In this document: in pieces, positions 47,051 through 56,438 of the stretch
Position numbering within the stretch: position 1 is the stretch's first letter
Layout: each line of letters starts with the position of its first letter
From: Verrucomicrobiaceae bacterium UBA1938
GTDB lineage: Bacteria; Verrucomicrobiota; Verrucomicrobiia; Verrucomicrobiales; Verrucomicrobiaceae
Reading direction: 5' to 3'
DNA length: 64,000 bases
NCBI GenBank assembly: GCA_002336895.1
Contig: DDFC01000031.1
Coordinates: forward strand, 1 to 64,000
The notes under the pieces: model-generated
Told to the model about the DNA's origin: nothing
Database searches by the model: none
What the model saw: the letters and a program-made list of their open reading frames with translations, nothing else
Made by a program: the position numbers and the translations under genes

Positions 47051-49987
47051 ATGCGTTTTCTTGCCCTCATCGTGATCTCAGCGGCCGTTCCTGCCAGCGC
47101 GGTCGATTTTGTGCGCGAGGTACGACCCATCTTCGAAAAGCACTGCTATGAATGTCATGGCAGCAAAAAGCAAAAGAACGACTACCGGCTCGACATCAAA
47201 TCCATCGCCCTGACCGGCGGCCAGGAACACGCGCCGAACATCATTCCCGGCAAAAGCGCGCAGAGCCCTCTTTTCCAATTCGTCAGCGGCACGGATGAAA
47301 AGACCACCATGCCGCCGAAGGAGAAACTGAGCAGTGGAGAGATCGATCTGCTCAAGCGCTGGATCGACGAAGGCGCGGTGTGGCCCGATGGCGTGGACGT
47401 GGCCCAGGTGGAGAACCGTCTGGACTGGTGGAGCTTCAAGCCCCTGGTGAAGAAGGATGGATCCGTTGATGATTTCATCCACACAAAGCTCAAGGAGCAG
47501 GGCTTCAAGCCCGCGCCAGAGGCCGATGCTCGCACGCTGATTCGCCGCCTTTTCTTTGATCTCACAGGCCTTCCGCCTTCCCCCGAGGAGTTGAAGCGGT
47601 ATGAAACACTGCCGTATGAAAAGCTTGTGGATGATCTGCTGGCATCTCCACGCTACGGCGAGCGCTGGGCGCGCCACTGGCTCGATCTCGTGCACTACGG
47701 TGAAACTCACGGCTACGACAAGGACAAGCCGCGCATGAATGCCTGGCCCTACCGCGACTACGTCATCCGTGCGCTGAACAGCGACAAGCCCTACACCCGG
47801 TTTATTGAGGAGCAGATCGCCGGAGACGTGCTCTACCCCGGCACCACAGATGGCATCACCGCCCTGGGCTTTATCGCCGCCGGGCCATGGGATCTCATTG
47901 GCCATGCGGAAGTGCCGGAAACGAAACTGGACGGCAAAATCGCACGCCATCTGGACCGGGATGACATGGTGCAGAACACTCTCGGCACCTTCTGCTCGCT
48001 CACTGTCGGCTGCGCCCAGTGCCACAATCACAAGTTCGACCCCATCACGCAGGAGGACTATTACTCCCTCCAAGCCGTCTTTGCCGCCATCGACCGCACA
48101 GAGGTGAATTATTATCCCGATGATGACTCCATGCGTCGTTTCATGGATCTGGATCGCAGCAGGCAGAAGATCGTGGCAGACATCAAGGCGCTGGAAGATC
48201 CGCTCAAACAGAAAGCGGGTGCAGCCTACACCGCCCTCTCCAAGCGCATCGACGGCGCTGCTGACAAAGCCAGCAGCACCAATCCGAATGCGAAGCCAGA
48301 TTTCGGCTACCACAGCGCCATCGTGAAGGATCAGAATACTTTGAAGTGGGTGCAGGTGGACCTGGGCAGCAGCATGGAAATTCAGCGCATCGTGCTGAAG
48401 CCCTGCTACGACGACTTCGGCGGCATCGGTGCCGGTTTCGGTTTTCCTGTTCGCTTCAAGGTCGAAGCCAGTGACGACCCTGAATTCAAGGCCGGTGTCA
48501 CGCTCATCTGGCGCAGACACGACGCCACCTTCATGAACGACTTTAAAAACCCCGGCCTCACGCCCTTTGAAACGGGCACAGCGGAGGACGACGGCGCCAA
48601 AGGCAGGTATGTGCGTGTGACTGCTGTGAAGCTGGCCGAGCGCAAAGATGACTACATCTTCGCACTGTCGGAAATGGAGGTCTATGCCGCCAAAAACGGC
48701 CCCAATATCGCCGCAGGAAAGCAGGTGGCTGCATTGGACAGCATCGAGGCTCCGCCGCGCTGGCGGAAGGCCAATCTCACCGATGGTATCGCCCCGCAGG
48801 CTCGCACGCTTGAGGACAAACAACGGCTCATCCGCGAGCGAGATGCCCTCATGCTCGCGCAGGCTGATGCAGCAGCAAGCCGCCAGTTGCAGGAACTACG
48901 CAAAGAACGCAGCACCGCAGATGCTGAGATCGCCAAACTGCCCAAGCCCGGCAAGGTCTATGCAGGCGCCATCCATACTGGCACGGGGGCATTCAAGGGC
49001 ACGGGTGCCGAAGGTGGAAGGCCTCGTGTCATCCAGGTGCTCAAGCGTGGCGACATCAAACAACCTGCCAAGGAGGTTGGGCCGCAAAGCATCGCCGCGC
49101 TGAGCGGTGCCTTTCATGATGCCTATCAGATGGCAGGAGCAGGCGAATCCGCGCGCCGTGCGGCATTGGCGCGCTGGATCAGCAGCAAGGACAATGCGCT
49201 CACCTGGCGCAGCATCGTGAACCGCGTGTGGCAACATCACTTCGGACGTGGTCTGGTTGATACCGCGAATGACTTTGGTCGGATGGGCGGCAGGCCCAGC
49301 CATCCGGAGCTGCTCGACTGGCTCGCCATCACTTTCCGCGACGATCTCGGCGGCAGCTTGAAGAAGCTGCACAAGCTCATCGTCATGAGCGCCACTTACC
49401 GGCAGTCTTCTGACAAATCAGAGCCTGCGGATGCAAACAACGTCTTCTTGTCGCACCAAAACCGCCGCAAGTTGGATGCAGAGTCGATTCGTGATTCGAT
49501 CCTCTCCGTCAGCGGTAAACTGGATCTCACCATGGACGGGCCGAGCTTTCAGGACTTCATCATCGAAAAGCCGCAGCACAGCCCGCATTACGAGTATCAG
49601 CTTCACGATCCCGAAGACCCGAAGTCCTGGCGGCGCAGCATCTACCGCTTCATCGTGCGTTCCCAGCAGCAGCCGTTCATGACCACGCTGGATTGTGCCG
49701 ATCCCTCCATGCGGGTGGAAAAGCGCAATGAATCCCTCAGCCCGCTGCAGGCGCTGGCCATGATGAACAATGGGCTCGTCGTCGTCATGGCCAGGCATCT
49801 GGCGGAACGAGTGGCGCAGGAACGGAAGGAAGTGGCAGCGCAGGTGGAGCGAGCTTTTGCGCTGGCACTCTCGCGCCCCCCGGCCACTGATGAGCTTGCG
49901 TCGCTGCTCGAATACGCGCAGCGCGAGGGGCTGGAAAATACCTGCCGGGTGATCCTGAATCTGAACGAATTCAGCTTCGTGGACTGA
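47051..49987 (+). CDS. PSCyt1-DUF1549-discoidin-DUF1553 (PSD1) protein, exported
   Basis: A 978-residue exported protein of the planctomycete-type cytochrome family. Signal peptide MRFLALIVISAAVPASA. The heme motif is C32-Y-E-C-H36 in PSCyt1. DUF1549 (PSCyt2) spans roughly residues 140-360, with RRLFFDLTGLPPSPEE, RYGERWARHWLDL and the second C-A-Q-C-H in TVGCAQCHNHKFDPITQEDYY. A discoidin-like insert (419-556: GYHS...KWVQVDLGSS, GFGFPVRFKVEASDD) follows, then DUF1553/PSD1 (VNRVWQHHFGRGLVDTANDFG, MSATYRQSS, ILNLNEFSFVD). Function unproven; a redox step linked to polymer degradation is a common guess. The insert matches the domains of the upstream sensor kinase. No DUF1501 partner follows; the nearest is at 56439. 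Confidence 0.93.
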   Translation: MRFLALIVISAAVPASAVDFVREVRPIFEKHCYECHGSKKQKNDYRLDIKSIALTGGQEHAPNIIPGKSAQSPLFQFVSGTDEKTTMPPKEKLSSGEIDLLKRWIDEGAVWPDGVDVAQVENRLDWWSFKPLVKKDGSVDDFIHTKLKEQGFKPAPEADARTLIRRLFFDLTGLPPSPEELKRYETLPYEKLVDDLLASPRYGERWARHWLDLVHYGETHGYDKDKPRMNAWPYRDYVIRALNSDKPYTRFIEEQIAGDVLYPGTTDGITALGFIAAGPWDLIGHAEVPETKLDGKIARHLDRDDMVQNTLGTFCSLTVGCAQCHNHKFDPITQEDYYSLQAVFAAIDRTEVNYYPDDDSMRRFMDLDRSRQKIVADIKALEDPLKQKAGAAYTALSKRIDGAADKASSTNPNAKPDFGYHSAIVKDQNTLKWVQVDLGSSMEIQRIVLKPCYDDFGGIGAGFGFPVRFKVEASDDPEFKAGVTLIWRRHDATFMNDFKNPGLTPFETGTAEDDGAKGRYVRVTAVKLAERKDDYIFALSEMEVYAAKNGPNIAAGKQVAALDSIEAPPRWRKANLTDGIAPQARTLEDKQRLIRERDALMLAQADAAASRQLQELRKERSTADAEIAKLPKPGKVYAGAIHTGTGAFKGTGAEGGRPRVIQVLKRGDIKQPAKEVGPQSIAALSGAFHDAYQMAGAGESARRAALARWISSKDNALTWRSIVNRVWQHHFGRGLVDTANDFGRMGGRPSHPELLDWLAITFRDDLGGSLKKLHKLIVMSATYRQSSDKSEPADANNVFLSHQNRRKLDAESIRDSILSVSGKLDLTMDGPSFQDFIIEKPQHSPHYEYQLHDPEDPKSWRRSIYRFIVRSQQQPFMTTLDCADPSMRVEKRNESLSPLQALAMMNNGLVVVMARHLAERVAQERKEVAAQVERAFALALSRPPATDELASLLEYAQREGLENTCRVILNLNEFSFVD

Positions 49988-50036
49988 GAGAGGTTGATAG
50001 CCGTAGGCGGCTTGGGCGTTTCATGCACCCACCGCC

Positions 50037-51008
50037 ATGAGACTGCACACCCTTGCATTGATTGCCTTCACCTTTGCCCGATGTCTGCATGCGCAGCAGA
50101 CCGATGCGGAGATCCGCCACGTCACCATCTGGAGCGACGGAACCCGCATGGCTGGGGACCTGTATGTGCCGCGTGATCTCAAAGAAGGCGAAAAGCGTGC
50201 CGCCGTGCTGTTCTGTGCCGGAACCGGCGGTGTCAAGAAGGGCAACGGAGCTCTCTACGCCAAACGCTTTGTTAAAGAGGGCTTCGTCGTGCTCGCCTTT
50301 GACTATCGCGGCTGGGGAGAGAGTGACTGCAAGCTCACACTCCCCGAGCCCATGCCCAAAGCGGATGCCGATGACACCGTGACCGTGAAAGCCCGGCCCG
50401 TGCGCTGGCAGATGGACATGGCGGACCAGACGCTCGACATCCGCTGCGCCATCAGCTTTCTCATGGGCGAGCCTTGCGTGGACAAAGAGCGCATCGGATT
50501 GTTTGGCACGAGCTATGGCGGTGGTTTGGTGGTCTGGGTGGCAGGAAATGACCCGAGAGTGAAATGTGTCGTCTCCCAGGTGCCCGGCATGGGTGGCGGC
50601 CGCCCGCAGTCGGCGCAGAAGTATGCCAACGACCTCGCGGTGAAGCAGGCGCGCGGCGAGACCGAGCCCGTGCCGATCGAAACCGGGAAGCTCGGTGGCA
50701 AGATGGCCGTTTATGCGCAGATGCGCGCCAATCCCGCCAAAAGCCTCGGTTACAATGCGGTTGAAACCGCCGGGAAGATCACCGCGCCCACGATGATCAT
50801 CGTGGCCGAAAAGGAGGAACTCATGAGCAATGAGGAAAATGGCCGACGCGCCTTCCAGCTCCTGCAGAAAAACCTCGTGAAGAGCGAGTATCACGTGCTC
50901 GAAGGCATCGGCCATTACGGCGTGTACAAGGAGAAGTTTGAAGAAGCCACCAAGCTGGCATCCGCTTGGTTTCATCTGCATCTGGACGCACAGCTCAGAA
51001 CTCCGTGA
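50037..51008 (+). CDS. Alpha/beta-hydrolase (dienelactone hydrolase-like), exported
   Basis: A 323-residue hydrolase with a signal peptide ending near RCLHAQ. The catalytic serine is S159 in the nucleophile elbow GLFGTSYGGG. The acid is probably in IIVAEKEEL near residue 262 and the histidine in LEGIGHYGVY near residue 300. The oxyanion-hole region is LFCAGTGG. The fold matches alpha/beta-hydrolases of the DLH/peptidase-S15-like type that act on small esters; the substrate is not evident. The gene follows the PSD1 gene after 49 bp and could be in the same transcript, though spacing alone does not prove it. Confidence 0.85.
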   Translation: MRLHTLALIAFTFARCLHAQQTDAEIRHVTIWSDGTRMAGDLYVPRDLKEGEKRAAVLFCAGTGGVKKGNGALYAKRFVKEGFVVLAFDYRGWGESDCKLTLPEPMPKADADDTVTVKARPVRWQMDMADQTLDIRCAISFLMGEPCVDKERIGLFGTSYGGGLVVWVAGNDPRVKCVVSQVPGMGGGRPQSAQKYANDLAVKQARGETEPVPIETGKLGGKMAVYAQMRANPAKSLGYNAVETAGKITAPTMIIVAEKEELMSNEENGRRAFQLLQKNLVKSEYHVLEGIGHYGVYKEKFEEATKLASAWFHLHLDAQLRTP

Positions 51009-51144
51009 ATTTCCGGGCTGGCTGATCAGCGCCGAGCTGGATTGTCGCATTGACTCGGCTGCGACTGCATCTGAAAAAGCTTGGTTCCAGCATCGAGGTG
51101 AAACATACGACGCAGGTGCTTCGTGATGCTCTTTCTTTCCATTT

Positions 51145-52794
51145 ATGACCTGGTCTCAAAACTACGATCCCTTCGGCAATCTGGTGCTTTCCACGCTGGT
51201 GGCTGCGCTACCTGTGGTGACACTGCTAGGCCTGCTGGCCTTCTGGCATGTGCGGGCGCACATTGCCGCCTTTGCCGGGCTGGTCGTGGCGCTGCTGGTG
51301 GCGGTCTTTGTTTTTCACATGCCGGCCCAGCTGGCGCTGACGGCCAGCGGTCTGGGGGCGGTGTTTGGTTTGTTTCCCATCGGCTGGATCGTGCTGAATG
51401 CCATCTTCATCTATCAGATCTCTGTAGAGACCGGGCAGTTTGAGGTGCTGAAAAAGCAGATTGCCGGGCTGGCCGGGGATCGCCGCATCCAGGCGCTGCT
51501 GATTGCCTTTGCCTTTGGTGCTTTCGTCGAGGGCTGCGCAGGCTTCGGTGCTCCTGTGGCCATCACGGGTGCAATGCTGATCGGGCTGGGCTTCAAACCG
51601 CTGGAGGCGGCGAAGCTGGCGCTCATTGGCAACACGGCTCCGGTGGCTTTTGGTTCTCTCGGCATCCCGCTTACCACACTCTCCGATGTCACCGGTCTGG
51701 ATCTGCATGTGCTCAGTGCCATCGTGGGGCTGCATTTGACGCTTTTTTCCTTCATCGTGCCGTTCTGGCTGGTGGCGGCGCAGGTTGGCTGGCGTGGCAT
51801 GGTGGAGGTGTGGCCGGCATGCCTGGTCTGTGGCGGGACTTTTGGCACCGTGCAGTTCCTGGTTTCCAACTTCCATGGCCCCTGGCTGGTGGACATCGCC
51901 GCAGGGCTGCTTTCGATGGCTGCGATGGTCATTCTGCTGCGCTTCTGGAGGCCGAGCTCTTCTGCCTCAGAAAGCCAGCAGATGGTGAAAAGCGAGCGCC
52001 CTTTCCGTGCCTGGACGCCGTGGATCATGCTGTCCATCTTCGTGGGCTTGTGGACCACGCCGTTCGCGAAAGAAATGCTCAATGGCTACAGGCCCGGCAC
52101 CAAGCCGCACAGCACCTGGCAGGCACCGATCATGCCCGTGGCGCCGCTGCATCTGGCGGTGCAGAAGATGCCGCCCGTGGTGCCCAAGCCCGAACCTGAG
52201 AAAGCCGCCTTTACCTTCAACTACCTCTCCGCCACCGGCACTGCGCTGTTGCTGGCTGGCACGGTGTCGGGCTTGTTGCTCGGAGTGAGTCTCTCGTCCC
52301 TTGTCGGGATCTATCTCCGCTGTCTGTGGCGTGTGCGCACGTCACTGCTCACCATCGCACTGATGCTCGCACTCGGCTATACCACGCGGTATTCAGGCAC
52401 TGATACCACGATGGGACTCATGCTGGCAGGCACGGGCGTGCTTTTCCCATTTTTCTCCCCGCTCATCGGCTGGCTGGGCGTGGCGCTCACGGGCAGCGAC
52501 ACCTCATCCAATGTGCTCTTTGGCAATCTGCAGCAGGTGACCGCACAGCAGCTGCACCTTTCACCACAGCTCATGGTGGCTGCCAACAGCTCCGGCGGTG
52601 TCATGGGCAAGATGATCGACGCGCAGAGCATCGTGGTGGCCAGCGTGGCCACAGGCGGGCATCCGGACAGCCCCGATGCCGGCACCGTGCTGCGTGCGGT
52701 CTTCTGGCACAGCATCGCACTGGCGGTGCTGATGGGCCTGCTGGTCATGGCGCAGTCCTACTGGATGCCGTGGACCATCGCAGGTCCGAGATGA
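51145..52794 (+). CDS. lctP: L-lactate permease (LctP/LldP family)
   Basis: A 549-residue inner-membrane transporter of the LctP family, which imports lactate or glycolate with protons. Family marks: starting MTWSQNYDPFGN, hydrophobic helices throughout (about 13), the conserved FGAFVEGCAGFGAPVAITGAML, AFGSLGIPLTTLSDVTGLD, and near the end GSDTSSNVLFGNLQQVTAQQL and NSSGGVMGKMIDAQSIVVA. Length is typical. No lactate dehydrogenase gene (lldD or lldEFG) is adjacent, so the carbon source it serves is open. An unusual Pro/Lys/Ala-rich loop (VQKMPPVVPKPEPEKAAF) lies about residues 340-355, between helices. Confidence 0.92.
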   Translation: MTWSQNYDPFGNLVLSTLVAALPVVTLLGLLAFWHVRAHIAAFAGLVVALLVAVFVFHMPAQLALTASGLGAVFGLFPIGWIVLNAIFIYQISVETGQFEVLKKQIAGLAGDRRIQALLIAFAFGAFVEGCAGFGAPVAITGAMLIGLGFKPLEAAKLALIGNTAPVAFGSLGIPLTTLSDVTGLDLHVLSAIVGLHLTLFSFIVPFWLVAAQVGWRGMVEVWPACLVCGGTFGTVQFLVSNFHGPWLVDIAAGLLSMAAMVILLRFWRPSSSASESQQMVKSERPFRAWTPWIMLSIFVGLWTTPFAKEMLNGYRPGTKPHSTWQAPIMPVAPLHLAVQKMPPVVPKPEPEKAAFTFNYLSATGTALLLAGTVSGLLLGVSLSSLVGIYLRCLWRVRTSLLTIALMLALGYTTRYSGTDTTMGLMLAGTGVLFPFFSPLIGWLGVALTGSDTSSNVLFGNLQQVTAQQLHLSPQLMVAANSSGGVMGKMIDAQSIVVASVATGGHPDSPDAGTVLRAVFWHSIALAVLMGLLVMAQSYWMPWTIAGPR

Positions 52795-52813
52795 TTTGTT
52801 TTCAGGGCGCGCG

Positions 52814-54592
52814 TCAGTTGAACGTCAGCGCGCCCGTCATCGTGTAGGTCGGGTTGGGGTTGAATGTGACCACGATGTTCTGTGCTCCTGTGGAGGCGCC
52901 GGCGGGGATCACAAAGGTGGCGATGACCGTGCCCTGCGCCGGGCGGGAGATGCTGGTGCCGCTGATGCTTCCGGCCAGAGTGACGCTGGTGGGGATGAGG
53001 TTTGCCGGGGGCTGCGGAGGTGTCGTTGGCAGGGTGATGGTCACAGTGACGGTGGTGCCACGCGTTGCCGTGCCACCGGGGGCATTGGCGGTGCTGCCGC
53101 TTGAGGAGCCCGACGAGCCGTAGTTGAAGCCGGTGCTGTCAAAGCTGGCGAGTGCTGCTGCGCGGGTGATCCGGTAAAAGCGGCGGCCGTTTCCCGCGCC
53201 GCCAGTGTCGGTGCTCTGGCCGTTGGAGCTTCCGTTGAGTGTGCCGGAGGCGACGGTGCTCCAGGTGGTGACGTCCGGGCTGCTCTGCACGGTGTAGTTT
53301 CCACCCTCGATGCCGCTCCAGCTTACGGTGACATCGCTGCCGCTGATGGCGGGCGAATTCAGCGTATCGGTTTTATTTGGGCCTCCACGCCAGTAGGTCG
53401 TCACGGTTTCGGTGATGCTCGTGACCGCGCCGCCCGTGGGGCTGCCGTAGTACTGACGCCCGGTGGTATAGGGGTAGAGGGGAGTGCCGTCGGATTTGAT
53501 GGTGGTGAAGTAGGCCCAGGTGCCGGAGGGGTATTCCGGAGTCACGCAGAAGCGCACATTCTGCTCATTGAGGTCAAAATCGCGCACAGTCGAGCCCGTG
53601 GTCTGCACCTGGCCCAGATCGCCACGATAGTCGAAATCCTCGATGTAGTGGCCAAGCGCGTAGGTGGTGTTTACAGCAGGACCGTACTGCGAGCTGGTGA
53701 GAGTGGTTTTTCCCTGGATGCGCTGGGCCCAGAGTGGCAGCACCTGGCGCACGGTGATGGCGGTGGTGCCATTGGTCCCGTCCCGCAGGGTGAAGGCGGA
53801 AACCATGCGGCGTACTCCGCTGGCGGCGTTGGTGGGGTCTGAGTAGCCATAGGGACCGTAGATGGGCAGCCCGTCCGCAGCCCAGGAGAGGATGGGCGAG
53901 TGCTTGGATGGCGTGGCGGCGCTTTCCGTGTAGGTGTTGGTGGCGGCGTTGTAGTCCACGTGGTCGCCCAGCTGGTAGCGCAGCGCGATGGGGTGCGCGT
54001 GGTAGTGGTAGTTGTTGCCGGCCTGATGCGCCAGCGCCGGGTCAAAGGTCACGCCTTCATTGAACCAGCCGTCGCGGTTCCAGATGCCGTCACCGGTCAG
54101 GCCATTGGTCGGGGTGGCATCAGTGGCGCTGGCGTTCACATAGGAGAAAGCATCGCGGGAGTCGAACATGGACACGCCATTGACCATGCGGCCTGTGGCA
54201 CCCAGGCCGGTGCTGGTCTTGGTGCCCGGGATGGTGGGTGTGCGCGGGATGCGGTAGATCGTGGCCGTATTGGAGGGAAAGTTGGGGAAGTTTGTGGTCT
54301 TTGCTGAATCAATGTACCACGGCCCCATGATGTGGGAGGCCAGCCCGGTGGTGCGGATGTACACCCAGCTGCTGGAGTAGCTGATCTCGCTGACGTCGGC
54401 ATAGGTCGGGCTGGACTGGGTGCCTGAGCCACGGCTCCAGGTGGTGGAGGTGGTGCCTGCGGTCTGGTCCGCCGTGCTCTGGTAGATGCGGGCGTACTGG
54501 CCTGAGTTGGCGGTGAACCAGGAGGTCAGCTGTGGGTCAGCATGCAGCTGGGATGCCGAAAACAGCAGGAGCAGGGGGAGGCGCATCTTCAT
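52814..54592 (-). CDS. YHYH domain-containing secreted protein
   Basis: A 592-residue exported protein (MKMRLPLLLLFSASQLHA signal). The central YHYH domain (PF14240) is shown by GDGIWNRDGWFNEGVTFD, N-Y-H-Y-H-A-H near residue 195, and DGLPIYGPYGYSDP. The C-terminal third has a fibronectin/immunoglobulin-like part (SWSGIEGGNYTVQSSPDVTTW) and a Gly/Ser/Thr-rich linker, then a beta-sandwich ending ALTFN. The YHYH family is widespread in marine and soil bacteria and has no established biochemical activity; the histidines could bind metal. It is convergent with the lactate permease (19 bp apart). Confidence 0.88.
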   Translation of the reverse strand: MKMRLPLLLLFSASQLHADPQLTSWFTANSGQYARIYQSTADQTAGTTSTTWSRGSGTQSSPTYADVSEISYSSSWVYIRTTGLASHIMGPWYIDSAKTTNFPNFPSNTATIYRIPRTPTIPGTKTSTGLGATGRMVNGVSMFDSRDAFSYVNASATDATPTNGLTGDGIWNRDGWFNEGVTFDPALAHQAGNNYHYHAHPIALRYQLGDHVDYNAATNTYTESAATPSKHSPILSWAADGLPIYGPYGYSDPTNAASGVRRMVSAFTLRDGTNGTTAITVRQVLPLWAQRIQGKTTLTSSQYGPAVNTTYALGHYIEDFDYRGDLGQVQTTGSTVRDFDLNEQNVRFCVTPEYPSGTWAYFTTIKSDGTPLYPYTTGRQYYGSPTGGAVTSITETVTTYWRGGPNKTDTLNSPAISGSDVTVSWSGIEGGNYTVQSSPDVTTWSTVASGTLNGSSNGQSTDTGGAGNGRRFYRITRAAALASFDSTGFNYGSSGSSSGSTANAPGGTATRGTTVTVTITLPTTPPQPPANLIPTSVTLAGSISGTSISRPAQGTVIATFVIPAGASTGAQNIVVTFNPNPTYTMTGALTFN

Positions 54593-54652
54593 GGCGGGAG
54601 GTGGTTGTCGCCTGAGTTATGCGTCTGAAGATGAACAAACACTGGCTGCCGG

Positions 54653-54670
54653 GATAAATTCGCATTTATC
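54653..54670. repeat. AT-rich perfect inverted repeat
   Basis: GATAAAT-TCGC-ATTTATC, a 7-bp perfect stem between the MFS gene stop (minus strand) and the start of the YHYH gene. On the minus strand no T-run follows, so it fits an operator for the YHYH promoter as well as a weak terminator for the MFS gene. Confidence 0.45.
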
Positions 54671-54704
54671 TGGCCATGCTGATCAAGGCAGAGGGTGCCG
54701 AGGC

Positions 54705-56291
54705 TTATGGCTTCATTTCCCGCAGATTCACCATGAGGAGGTGCTTCACACGGGGCGGTTCCGCCCCTTTGTGAAAGCTCTGTACAGCCTCCTCGATGCG
54801 CTTGTCCTCCATGGTGGCGCGCTCATGCTGCCGCAGATGCTCCGCCCATGAGCCGACGAGGAAAGTCTCACGGAAATGCGTGGGATCCTCCAGGTCTGCA
54901 AAGAGAGAGCAGCGGAAGGCACCATCGCGCAGCCGTGTCTCGCGCAGGCGATACATGGCGGCACGAAAGGCGGGCGCTTCCTTGGGGTCGATGTGGTACT
55001 CGATGGTGATGAGCACGGGGCCGTCGCTGGGCTCGGGCTCTGTGGTCATGGCACTGTGTGGCAGCCAGTGGCCTGACGGGGAGAGGTCCAGATTTTCCAC
55101 ATGGCTGATGGGCAGCAGGCGTGCCAGCAGCGCGCTGATGAGCAGGCAGCCTGCGGCGATGCCGAGGGTGACGGGGGCATTCAGCTGCGTGGTCAGCTGG
55201 CCCCAGGTGAGCGCGCCGATGGCAAAGGTACCCTGCATCACCACCAGGTAGATCGCCGAGCTGCGAGCACGCACCCAGTTGGGGAAGACGCTTTGCGAGG
55301 CCACACTGAAGGTGTTCATGCCGCTGATCCACGCCGCGCCTGTGACGGCGAGCACGATCCCCATGGCTATCTTTCCAGGCACCAGCGCGAGGATGCCCGT
55401 CATCGCTGCGGACACGATGCTGGCACCGAGCAGCACGTGGTCGAATGAAAAGCGCTCGCGCAGCTTTGGCAGACACAGCACGGCCATGAGGATGGCACCG
55501 CCGCCGTAGCAGCCCATCATCACGCCGAAGTCCGCCGCAGCCCATTGGCGCGAATGCACAATGACCGGCAGCAGCACCACAGGCGCCACCGCCGCAAACA
55601 TGTGGATGCCGCCCCGGCACAGCACCGCCTGCATGGCGCGGGCATGGCGCGCGTAGCGGATGGCGGCAGCCATGGCCCCCAGCATCTGCTCCTGCTGCGC
55701 GCTGCGCGGCGTGGCGATGTAGCTGCCCGTGCACATGACTGCGATCACGGCCAGGAAGGACAGCGCATTCAGTGCAAACACCGGTGCCGGACCCATGGCC
55801 GCGAGCAAAAGGCCGCCGAGGATGGGGCCGAGGGAACGGGCGATATTGTACCCCACCCCGTTGAGCGCCAGTGCGCCGGAGAGCTGCTCGCGCCCCACCA
55901 CCTCCGGGATCAGCGCCTGCCACGCTGGTACGGTGAAGGCGGAGGCCACACCCAGCTGAAACGTGGCCAGCAGGAGCAGGGTCTGCGTCAGCGCGCCATA
56001 CCATGCCAGCAGGGCCATGCCTGCGGCGGTGAGAAGAGCGCCTGTCTGCGCAAAGAGGATCAAGCGCCGCCTGTCCACCAGATCCGCCATCGCCCCCGCA
56101 GGCAGGGCCAGCAGGAAGAGGGGAAGGCTGGACATCGTCTGCATCAGCGACACGAGGTACGGAGAGCTCGTCATCGTGGTCATCGTCCACACCGCTGCGG
56201 TGTCATTCATCGTGGTGCCGATGTTTGACCCAATGCTGCCCAGCCACATGGCACGAAAGACACGATTGCGGAGCGGGGACCAGGCGGACAT
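54705..56291 (-). CDS. MFS transporter (MFS_3/EntS-like) with C-terminal dimeric alpha-beta barrel-like domain
   Basis: A 528-residue inner-membrane exporter of the MFS_3 group (PF05977). It begins MSAWSPLRNRVFRAMWLGSIGSN and shows the loop motif GAMADLVDRRRLIL between helices 2 and 3, plus about 11-12 helices up to residue 400. The last 110 residues are soluble (VLITIEYHIDPKEAPAFRAA, FRETFLVGSWAEHLRQHER) and resemble antibiotic-monooxygenase-type ferredoxin-like folds, a known extension in this subfamily. Exported substrate unknown; relatives export siderophores or drugs. It is divergent from the DUF1501 gene across 147 bp. Confidence 0.88.
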   Translation of the reverse strand: MSAWSPLRNRVFRAMWLGSIGSNIGTTMNDTAAVWTMTTMTSSPYLVSLMQTMSSLPLFLLALPAGAMADLVDRRRLILFAQTGALLTAAGMALLAWYGALTQTLLLLATFQLGVASAFTVPAWQALIPEVVGREQLSGALALNGVGYNIARSLGPILGGLLLAAMGPAPVFALNALSFLAVIAVMCTGSYIATPRSAQQEQMLGAMAAAIRYARHARAMQAVLCRGGIHMFAAVAPVVLLPVIVHSRQWAAADFGVMMGCYGGGAILMAVLCLPKLRERFSFDHVLLGASIVSAAMTGILALVPGKIAMGIVLAVTGAAWISGMNTFSVASQSVFPNWVRARSSAIYLVVMQGTFAIGALTWGQLTTQLNAPVTLGIAAGCLLISALLARLLPISHVENLDLSPSGHWLPHSAMTTEPEPSDGPVLITIEYHIDPKEAPAFRAAMYRLRETRLRDGAFRCSLFADLEDPTHFRETFLVGSWAEHLRQHERATMEDKRIEEAVQSFHKGAEPPRVKHLLMVNLREMKP

Positions 56292-56438
56292 GTGGATGGT
56301 GGTACATCATAACGTCTGCTTCCGGCTTTGCGACTTCGATTCCGTCGAATGGCCGTGCCTTTTTTGTCTCCAAAGCTTCGCGCGATTGCGTGACAAGGCC
56401 CCGCTCGTTTCCAGCGTATTCATGCCTACACTTTTGCC

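Noticed and set aside
47078..48823. Minus-strand open frame of 581 residues opposite the PSD1 gene
   Set aside because: It mirrors the plus-strand codon pattern and encodes no known motif, while the plus strand carries PSCyt1, DUF1549 and discoidin.
54705..55040. C-terminal soluble domain of the MFS protein as a novel fusion
   Set aside because: A ferredoxin-like C-terminal extension is a regular feature of this MFS subgroup, so it is not new.
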